A DNA stretch of 5,651 nt, taken from positions 1 through 5,651 of the forward strand of contig DOWQ01000683.1 of assembly GCA_003519485.1 (NCBI GenBank), given 5' to 3'. The first letter of the stretch is position 1. Each line of letters begins with the position of its first letter. The notes under the pieces were generated by a model. That model saw only the letters and a program-made list of their open reading frames with translations. It did no database searches and was not told the DNA's origin. The DNA comes from Streptomyces sp. (GTDB taxonomy: Bacteria; Actinomycetota; Actinomycetes; Streptomycetales; Streptomycetaceae). Below are positions 1-4,416 of this stretch, in pieces. A program made the translations under genes and the position numbers.

Positions 1-1
1 C

Positions 2-85
2 GCCCCGATGCCGACGGCCCGCCCGCAGGCCCCCGTCGCCCCGATCGAGGACGACGACCTGGACGTGCCCGATTTCATGAAGTAG
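2..85 (+). CDS. ftsZ: Cell division protein FtsZ, C-terminal tail (partial, 5' end outside window)
   Basis: The only open frame running into the window from the left edge reads 27 residues and ends at a TAG at 83-85. The residues are a short Ala/Pro-rich linker followed by the acidic peptide DDDLDVPDFMK. That is the conserved extreme C-terminus of actinobacterial FtsZ (the D-x-D-V-P-x-F pattern), the peptide known in this phylum to bind the SepF core domain. FtsZ is the tubulin-like GTPase that builds the cytokinetic Z-ring; its GTPase domain lies outside this window. The next gene is sepF, 81 bp downstream, which strongly supports the call. In most actinobacteria ylmD and ylmE lie between these two genes, and here they do not. 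Confidence 0.9.
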   Translation, partial: APMPTARPQAPVAPIEDDDLDVPDFMK

Positions 86-155
86 CCGGTGGCTGGGCGC
101 GTCGAATCCCGACGTTCCCGGGCCACGCGCTAGCCTTCCGATAACCGCTAATTTC

Positions 156-161
156 AGGAGG
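156..161 (+). promoter_or_regulatory. Ribosome binding site of sepF
   Basis: A perfect AGGAGG lies 5 nt before the GTG at 167. This fixes the sepF start at a GTG codon and excludes the later in-frame ATG codons. Confidence 0.85.
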
Positions 162-166
162 CGACA

Positions 167-670
167 GTGGGCGTTCGGAGCATTGCCGCGTGGATGGGGC
201 TCGTCGACGACGGTCGTTACGACCGCGGTCATGACGAGCCCTCCGCGGAGCTCACCGACGACGTGTACGTCGACGAGGACGACGTCGACTACACCGAGGA
301 GCCGAGCGAGGTGGCCCCCGTGCCGCAGGCCCGCCGGCGCCCCCGCGTGGCGGCCGTCCCTCCGAAGCAGCACGAACCGGAGGTGGCGGACTTGAGTCGC
401 ATCGTGAGTGTGCGTCCTCGTTCCTACAACGAGGCACGGGTCATCGGGGAGAACTTCCGCGACGGCGTGCCGGTCATCATGAACCTCTCCGACATGGAGG
501 ACGGCGAGGACAAGCGTCTCGTCGACTTCGCGGCGGGCCTCATCTTCGGGCTCCGCGGCAACATCGACCGCGTGTCCAGCAAGGTGTTCCTGCTCTGCCC
601 GCGCGGGCTGGTGGTGGGGCCCGAGGACAAGGAGCGCATCGCCTCGGGCGGTTTCTTCAACCAGAGCTAG
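167..670 (+). CDS. sepF: Cell division protein SepF, Z-ring membrane anchor
   Basis: SepF tethers FtsZ filaments to the inner face of the membrane and is essential for division in actinobacteria, which lack FtsA. The 167-residue protein has the expected layout. Residues 1-13 (MGVRSIAAWMGLV) form an amphipathic membrane-binding helix. Residues about 14-75 are a variable, very acidic then Arg/Pro-rich linker. Residues about 76-167 are the SepF core, including RPRSYNEAR (83-91), VPVIMNL (101-107), RLVDFAAGL (117-125) and the conserved ending GGFFNQS. The linker is short: SepF of Streptomyces is roughly 210 residues. The start is a GTG with a perfect Shine-Dalgarno sequence. The gene sits directly behind ftsZ, whose C-terminal peptide is its ligand, and 10 bp ahead of the YggT-family gene, so these are probably co-transcribed. 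Confidence 0.97.
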   Translation: MGVRSIAAWMGLVDDGRYDRGHDEPSAELTDDVYVDEDDVDYTEEPSEVAPVPQARRRPRVAAVPPKQHEPEVADLSRIVSVRPRSYNEARVIGENFRDGVPVIMNLSDMEDGEDKRLVDFAAGLIFGLRGNIDRVSSKVFLLCPRGLVVGPEDKERIASGGFFNQS

Positions 671-680
671 ACTGCACGTC

Positions 681-965
681 GTGCTTGCGTTCGTCCTCTG
701 GTGGGTCATCACCGTCTACGTCTGGATCCTCCTCGCGCGGGTCGTCCTGTCCTTCGTCCCCCTGATGGTGCCCGGCTGGACCCCGCGGGGCGTGGCACTG
801 GTCGTCGTCGAGGGCGTCTACACGGTCACCGATCCCCCCATCAACGGCCTTCGCAAGATCATCCCGCCGATGCGGCTGGGCAACGTCGCCCTGGACCTCT
901 CCGTCCTGGTGCTCCTGCTCGGCCTGCAGCTGCTGCAGTCGATGCTGGCACTCCTGCCGTTGTAA
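681..965 (+). CDS. sepG: YggT/YlmG-family small membrane protein (SepG)
   Basis: This is a 94-residue integral membrane protein of the YggT family (YlmG in Gram-positives, called SepG in Streptomyces, where it helps position the Z-ring in sporulating hyphae). Two hydrophobic segments are visible, at about residues 3-30 and 68-92. Between them is the family signature loop with TDPPINGLRKIIPP (about 50-63), followed by RLGNVALDLS. The length is normal for the family. The GTG start at 681 follows the sepF stop by 10 bp with no recognisable Shine-Dalgarno sequence, which suggests translation coupled to sepF. Its place between sepF and divIVA is the canonical dcw-cluster order. The family is certain; its role in this organism is inferred from relatives. 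Confidence 0.94.
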   Translation: MLAFVLWWVITVYVWILLARVVLSFVPLMVPGWTPRGVALVVVEGVYTVTDPPINGLRKIIPPMRLGNVALDLSVLVLLLGLQLLQSMLALLPL

Positions 966-1013
966 AAGAAGCTAAAGCTGTGGTTGCGGGTGCGTTGGCC
1001 GGGCCCGCGGCGC

Positions 1014-1019
1014 TAGGCT
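1014..1019 (+). promoter_or_regulatory. Possible -10 element upstream of divIVA
   Basis: The 97-bp gap between sepG and divIVA holds TAGGCT, which fits the actinobacterial TANNNT -10 pattern about 49 bp before the divIVA start. No convincing -35 hexamer lies 16-19 bp upstream: TTGCGG at 984-989 is 24 bp away. divIVA commonly has its own promoter in relatives, but this is a weak call. Confidence 0.25.
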
Positions 1020-1062
1020 AACCTGACCATCACTTGAATTCCCTGGAGAGTTTGGAGCGCAA

Positions 1063-1980
1063 ATGAGCCTCACCCTTGAAGAGGTGCGTCGCGTACGCTT
1101 CCGCATGGCGCGTCCCCGCGAGACCGGCTACGCAGTCGCCGACGTCGACAACTTCATCGACAAGGTCGAGGAGAGCTTCGCCGCCTTCGAGAACGACCGC
1201 GACCTGCTCCGCCGCGAGCTGGAGTCGGCCGGGACGAACACCGGCGGCGCCGACAACTCCGCGGAACTGAACGAGGCCCGCGCCGCCATCGGCGCCAAGG
1301 ACCAGGAGCTCGAGTCGCTGCGCGCCGAGCTCGAGCGCGCCCGCCAGGAAGCCTCCCAGGCGCGCCAGGAGGCGGACAACGCCCACGCCCAGGTCTCCGG
1401 CCGCGTCGACGAGCAGATCGAGAAGCTGAACGCGGCGAACCAGGAGCTCCAGCGCCGCAACGCCGAGCTCGAGGCCCAGAACGAGCAGCTCCGCAGCCAG
1501 CTCGAGACCACCCGCACCGAGCTCAACCAGGCCCGCAACGACCGGATCACCAACGCCGGAGGCCAGCCGCAGCAGATCACCGTACACGCCGCCGAGGACG
1601 CGGCCCCCGCGGTCACCCGCCTGCTGCAGATGGCGACCGACCAGGCCAGCACGCTGGTCACCGAGGCGGAGACCGAGGCGGCCCGCAAGATCGCGGACGC
1701 CGAGCAGCGCGCCACGGAGATCAAGACCGACGCCCGCACCCGCGCCGAGCGCATAGAGTCCGAGGCCCGCGTCAACGCCGAGCAGATGACGTCCGAGGCC
1801 GAGGCCCGCGCCTCCGTCCACGCCGTCTTCGGCCTGCTCAACTCCACGCCGCACATCGGCCGCACCGGCGCGCTGCCCGGCCGTACGGCGATGGCCACCC
1901 TGCTGCACCGCCTCGCGCGCGGCGCCTTCGCCGCCGCTGAGGAGGCCACCGTGACGGACGTCTCTGGACAGCCCGGGTGA
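1063..1980 (+). CDS. divIVA: DivIVA/Wag31-type polar growth protein, truncated and fused in frame to a TetR-like C-terminus
   Basis: DivIVA proteins recognise curved membrane and recruit the growth and division machinery to poles and septa. The start is an ATG with GGAG at 1054-1057. Residues 1-50 are the membrane-binding DivIVA domain (MSLTLEEVRRVRF, then GY followed by VDNFIDKVEESF). Residues about 66-160 are one uninterrupted, highly charged coiled coil instead of the Pro/Gln-rich linker of Streptomyces DivIVA. Residues about 181-250 match the start of the second conserved coiled coil (AVTRLLQMATDQA and onward), built of 11-residue repeats. The conserved remainder (the FE-x-x-YR-type stretch and the C-terminal tail) is missing. 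From about residue 251 the sequence switches to HAVFGLLNSTPH and continues to the stop in a different style, resembling the end of TetR regulators. The product as written is 305 residues. A real fusion, a rearranged pseudogene or a chimeric assembly are all possible. Confidence 0.85.
   Translation: MSLTLEEVRRVRFRMARPRETGYAVADVDNFIDKVEESFAAFENDRDLLRRELESAGTNTGGADNSAELNEARAAIGAKDQELESLRAELERARQEASQARQEADNAHAQVSGRVDEQIEKLNAANQELQRRNAELEAQNEQLRSQLETTRTELNQARNDRITNAGGQPQQITVHAAEDAAPAVTRLLQMATDQASTLVTEAETEAARKIADAEQRATEIKTDARTRAERIESEARVNAEQMTSEAEARASVHAVFGLLNSTPHIGRTGALPGRTAMATLLHRLARGAFAAAEEATVTDVSGQPG
1663..1794 (+). repeat. 33-bp periodic coding repeats (hendecad coiled coil) in divIVA
   Basis: Four consecutive 11-residue units are readable at residues 201-244: EAETEAARKIA, DAEQRATEIKT, DARTRAERIES and EARVNAEQMTS. 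They share the pattern acidic-Ala-x-x-x-Ala-x-x-(I/M)-x-(S/T), apart from small shifts in the first unit. A fifth unit begins EAEARA and then breaks off at the junction. Hendecads are typical of the second coiled coil of DivIVA proteins. At the DNA level they give a degenerate 33-bp tandem array. Confidence 0.8.
1813..1980 (+). pseudogene. 3' remnant of a TetR/AcrR-family regulator gene, in frame with divIVA
   Basis: These roughly 55 residues read SVHAVFGLLNSTPH, then a short Gly/Arg-rich turn with ALPGR, then MATLLHRLARGAFAAAEE and a polar tail to a TGA at 1978-1980. The pattern (a helix containing HAVFGLLNSTPH, a loop, then a closing LLHRLA-type amphipathic helix rich in Ala) is what I recognise as the last helices of the ligand-binding and dimerisation domain of actinobacterial TetR regulators, often encoded next to acyl-CoA dehydrogenase genes. 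No DNA-binding domain is present, because the divIVA sequence replaces it. An acyl-CoA dehydrogenase gene with an operator-like repeat follows at once, which fits. The family assignment is from memory of the pattern and was not checked by a search. Confidence 0.55.
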
Positions 1981-1999
1981 CCGCCGGGTAGCTTTCGCT

Positions 2000-2037
2000 G
2001 AGCAAGCGCTTAGAAACCGCAGTGACGGCGCTTGCTC
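2000..2037 (+). promoter_or_regulatory. Operator-like inverted repeat upstream of the acyl-CoA dehydrogenase gene
   Basis: GAGCAAGCGC at 2000-2009 is repeated as its exact reverse complement GCGCTTGCTC at 2028-2037, with an 18-bp spacer. The left arm is also part of a local palindrome AAGCGCTT (2004-2011). CAAGCGCTTG-like sites are characteristic operators of TetR regulators of acyl-CoA metabolism in actinobacteria. A weak -10 (TAGCTT, 1989-1994) with CTGGAC at 1964-1969, 19 bp upstream, would place the left arm at the transcription start. I infer repression by a TetR protein responding to acyl-CoA. Confidence 0.45.
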
Positions 2038-2071
2038 CGACCGGCTCGGCGAGGCCGGCAGAGCGACCGGA

Positions 2072-2079
2072 GAGGGAGG
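2072..2079 (+). promoter_or_regulatory. Ribosome binding site deciding the acyl-CoA dehydrogenase start
   Basis: GAGGGAGG lies 1 nt before a GTG at 2081, too close for use, and 10 nt before the in-frame ATG at 2090, a workable distance. I therefore prefer the ATG. Confidence 0.6.
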
Positions 2080-2089
2080 CGTGCCGCAG

Positions 2090-3247
2090 ATGCGTCGCAC
2101 GGTGTTCAACGAGGACCAGGAAGCGTTCCGGGAGACCATCCGCGATTTCATCGCCGCCGAGGTCGTCCCCGTGCACGACGAGTGGCTGGCGGCCGGGCAG
2201 GCCCCCCGCGACTTCTACTACAAACTCGGTGAGCTGGGCGTCTTCGGCATCGAGGTGGCCGAGGAGTACGGCGGCGCCGGCGAGAGCAGCTTCAAGTTCC
2301 AGGCCGTGATCAGCGAGGAGTGCGCCCGCGCCGGCGTCAGCTTCGGCGGCAGCGGGGTGCACACCGGCCTCTGCCTGCCGTACCTCCAGGCGTACGCCAC
2401 CGACGAGCAGAAGAAGCGCTGGCTGCCGGAGTTCGTCTCGGGCGCCATGATGTTCGCCATCGCCATGACCGAGCCGGGCACCGGCTCCGACCTGGCCGGC
2501 ATGAAGACCACCGCCAAGCTCTCCGAGGACGGCAGTCACTACCTCCTCAACGGCGCCAAGACCTTCATCACCGGTGGCGTCCACGCCGACCGCGTCATCG
2601 TCTGCGCCCGGACCGCCCCGGCGACCCCCGAGGACCGCCGCGCCGGAATCTCCCTGTTCGTCGTGGACACCAGGTCCGATGGCTACGCCGTCGGCCGCAA
2701 GCTGGAGAAGCTCGGCCTCCGGACCTCCGACACCGCCGAGCTGTCCTTCAGCGACGTCAAGGTGCCGGTCCTCGACCTCCTCGGCGAGGAGGGCAAGGGC
2801 TTCTCCTACCTCGGCCAGAACCTGCCGCAGGAGCGCCTGGCGATCGCCATGGGCGCGTACGCTCAGGCCGCCGCCGCCGTCGAGTTCGCCAAGGAGTACG
2901 TGCGGGACCGCTCGGTCTTCGGCAAGTCGGTCGCCTCGTTCCAGAACACCAAGTTCGTGCTCGCCGACTGCAAGGCCGATGTGGACGCCGCGCAGGCCGT
3001 CGTGGACCGTGCCCTGGACGCGCACGACGCGGGCGACCTGACCGCCGCCGACGCCGCCTCCGCCAAGCTGTTCTGCACCGAGATCGCGGCGACCGTCATC
3101 GACAAGTGCCTCCAGCTGCACGGCGGCTACGGTTACATGATGGAATACCCGATCGCCCGCCTGTATGCCGACAACCGCGTCAACCGCATCTACGGCGGCA
3201 CCAGCGAGGTCATGCGCACCATCGTCGCCAAGTCGATGGGCCTGTGA
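2090..3247 (+). CDS. Acyl-CoA dehydrogenase, long-chain (LCAD/IVD-like) type
   Basis: This FAD enzyme performs the alpha,beta-desaturation of acyl-CoA thioesters that opens beta-oxidation, passing electrons to electron-transfer flavoprotein. The 385-residue protein is full length for the family. The N-terminal helical domain covers about 1-120 (DFYYKLGELGVFGIEV, then EEYGGAG). The middle beta domain has the flavin/substrate signature AMTEPGTGSDLAGM (about 125-138) and FITGG. The C-terminal helical domain has RSVFGKSVASFQNTKF, CLQLHGGYGYMMEYPIARLY and the ending IYGGTSEVMRTIVAKSMGL. The position used as the base in MCAD-type enzymes is Gly here (YGGT, residue 369). The Glu in LPQERL (residue 248) aligns with the catalytic Glu of human LCAD and IVD, which supports a long or branched acyl substrate. 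An alternative GTG start at 2081 would add three residues. The thioesterase gene 55 bp downstream probably shares the transcript. Confidence 0.95.
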   Translation: MRRTVFNEDQEAFRETIRDFIAAEVVPVHDEWLAAGQAPRDFYYKLGELGVFGIEVAEEYGGAGESSFKFQAVISEECARAGVSFGGSGVHTGLCLPYLQAYATDEQKKRWLPEFVSGAMMFAIAMTEPGTGSDLAGMKTTAKLSEDGSHYLLNGAKTFITGGVHADRVIVCARTAPATPEDRRAGISLFVVDTRSDGYAVGRKLEKLGLRTSDTAELSFSDVKVPVLDLLGEEGKGFSYLGQNLPQERLAIAMGAYAQAAAAVEFAKEYVRDRSVFGKSVASFQNTKFVLADCKADVDAAQAVVDRALDAHDAGDLTAADAASAKLFCTEIAATVIDKCLQLHGGYGYMMEYPIARLYADNRVNRIYGGTSEVMRTIVAKSMGL

Positions 3248-3267
3248 GGCGGCGGGCCACCGGCGCC

Positions 3268-3294
3268 GACGGCACAGACGGCACCGACGGGACC
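3268..3294 (+). repeat. Three tandem 9-bp units between the dehydrogenase and thioesterase genes
   Basis: GACGGCACA, GACGGCACC and GACGGGACC follow each other directly in the 55-bp intergenic spacer. The last unit carries the only GGGA-like sequence (3289-3292) that could act as a weak ribosome binding site for the next gene. Confidence 0.7.
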
Positions 3295-3302
3295 ATCCGG
3301 AC

Positions 3303-4190
3303 ATGAGCGAAGCACTGCAGGGTCTCCTCGATCTCCTCGACCTGGAGCAGATCGAGGAGAACATCTTCCGCGGCGACAGCCACCGTTCCCTCGTGCCCCG
3401 CGTCTTCGGCGGCCAGGTGGCCGCCCAGGCGCTGGTCTCGGCGGGCCGCACCGTACCGGCCGACCGCGCGGCGCACTCGCTGCACGCGTACTTCCTGCGG
3501 CCGGGTGACCCGGGCGTGCCGATCGTCTACACGGTCGACCGCATCCGCGACGGCCGGTCCTTCACCACCCGCCGGGTGGTCGCCGTCCAGCACGGGAAGC
3601 CGATCTTCCACCTCTCCGCGTCCTTCCAGGCGTACGAGGAGGGGCTCGAGCACCAGGAGCCGATGCCGGCCGCGCCGGACCCGGAGTCGCTCCCGACGGC
3701 CGCCGAGATGCTGCCCCGGCACGCCCACTTCTTCAGCGACCCGGGCGTCGTCGACCGGCTGCTGGAGGTCCGCGCGGCGGTCGATCTCCGCTACGTCGAG
3801 GAGCCGCCGTACGCGACGGCCGCCCAGGGGCCGCGCGAGGCCCGGTCGCAGGTCTGGTTCCGTACCAACGGCAAGCTCGGCGGAGCCGTCGACCAGCCGC
3901 TGCTGCACGTCTGCCTGGCCACGTACGTCTCGGACATGACGCTGCTCGACTCGGTGCTGCTCGCCCACGGGCGCGGTGGCTGGGCGGCCGGCGACGTGGT
4001 CGGCGCGAGCCTGGACCACGCGATGTGGTTCCACCGGCCCTTCCGGGCCGACGAGTGGCTGCTCTACGACCAGCAGAGCCCGTCCTCCTCCGGCGGCCGG
4101 GGGCTGGGTCAGGCCCGCATCTACACCGCCGACGGGCGGCTGGCGGCCTCGGTGATCCAGGAGGGGCTGGTCCGCGTACCCCGGGCGTGA
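3303..4190 (+). CDS. tesB: Acyl-CoA thioesterase II (TesB family, double hotdog)
   Basis: This enzyme hydrolyses acyl-CoA to free fatty acid and CoA in the cytoplasm. The 295-residue protein is the normal TesB length and carries two hotdog domains. The N-terminal one has FGGQVAAQAL (35-44), HSLHAYFLRPGDP (58-70) and DGRSFTTRRVVAVQ (83-96). The C-terminal one has SLDHAMWFHRPFRADEWLLY (236-255) and the closing VIQEGLVRV (284-292). The catalytic Asp-Thr/Ser-Gln set of the family maps to Asp238, Ser259 (in QQSP, where human ACOT8 also uses Ser and E. coli TesB uses a nearby Thr) and Gln286. I chose the ATG at 3303 because family homology begins there; the frame is open further upstream only into the dehydrogenase gene. 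The Shine-Dalgarno sequence is weak, which fits coupled expression with that gene. Together the two enzymes would partly oxidise acyl-CoA and release CoA. Confidence 0.95.
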   Translation: MSEALQGLLDLLDLEQIEENIFRGDSHRSLVPRVFGGQVAAQALVSAGRTVPADRAAHSLHAYFLRPGDPGVPIVYTVDRIRDGRSFTTRRVVAVQHGKPIFHLSASFQAYEEGLEHQEPMPAAPDPESLPTAAEMLPRHAHFFSDPGVVDRLLEVRAAVDLRYVEEPPYATAAQGPREARSQVWFRTNGKLGGAVDQPLLHVCLATYVSDMTLLDSVLLAHGRGGWAAGDVVGASLDHAMWFHRPFRADEWLLYDQQSPSSSGGRGLGQARIYTADGRLAASVIQEGLVRVPRA

Positions 4191-4228
4191 GCGGGCGTGA
4201 TCGGGGCGGCCCCGGCGTGCTCGTGGGC

Positions 4229-4282
4229 CCGTACGCCGGTAGGTCCGTACGGCCTGCACCCGTACGGGCCGCAGCCGTACGC
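4229..4282 (+). repeat. Four CCGTACG repeats at 15-16 bp spacing
   Basis: CCGTACG occurs at 4229, 4245, 4260 and 4276, followed by a degenerate CCGTAGC at 4283. Each copy contains the palindrome CGTACG. The copies lie 38 bp or more after the thioesterase stop and can pair with each other in several ways. Confidence 0.75.
4242..4270 (+). terminator. Terminator-like hairpin after tesB
   Basis: GGTCCGTACGG (4242-4252) can pair with CCGTACGGGCC (4260-4270) over 11 bp with one G-U pair and a 7-nt loop. The arm at 4226-4235 could pair perfectly with 4261-4270 instead. There is no U-tract, which is common for hairpins at gene ends in high-GC actinobacteria. It lies 51 bp after the tesB stop. Confidence 0.5.
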
Positions 4283-4342
4283 CCGTAGCCGCCCGTGGTG
4301 AGAGTGACGTGGCGCACCCGCGCGCGAGGAATGACGCAGCGG

Positions 4343-4365
4343 TATCCGGAGGTTGGCTCCGAATA
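4343..4365 (+). promoter_or_regulatory. Candidate operator dyad upstream of the flavin oxidoreductase gene
   Basis: TATCCGGAG (4343-4351) and CTCCGAATA (4357-4365) are reverse complements in 8 of 9 positions with a 5-bp spacer. The site lies 51 bp before the chosen start codon, in a 226-bp intergenic region, where a regulator would be expected to act. The regulator is unknown. I found no convincing -35/-10 pair around it. Confidence 0.4.
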
Positions 4366-4416
4366 GGCCGCGCCGATCCGAACGCGGCCGTCCGTCGAAC
4401 GAAGGTCAGTGTTCCG

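Noticed and set aside
1273..1812. Two copies of GAGGCCCGCGCC read as a possible attachment or recombination site
   Set aside because: The 12-mer encodes Glu-Ala-Arg-Ala, a frequent codon string in this coiled coil, and there is no integrase or matching flank. I kept it only as possible microhomology at the junction.
1030..2151. Minus-strand open frame of 373 codons opposite divIVA
   Set aside because: Its Leu/Gly-rich pattern is the reverse complement of the repetitive Glu/Ala/Arg coiled-coil codons, so it is a shadow of divIVA.
2022..2309. Plus-strand 95-codon frame overlapping the start of the dehydrogenase gene
   Set aside because: It is Arg/Ser/Pro-rich out-of-frame translation of the real gene with no homology signal.
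3165..3302. Upstream extension of the thioesterase frame into the dehydrogenase gene
   Set aside because: The added 46 residues are shadow translation of the dehydrogenase 3' end and the 9-bp repeats; TesB homology begins at the ATG at 3303.
1838..3451. Minus-strand open frame of 537 codons opposite the dehydrogenase gene
   Set aside because: It is low-complexity Gly/Arg/Val-rich sequence with no recognisable domain, and it is the complement of a clear gene. Such long antisense frames are expected from GC-rich codon usage.
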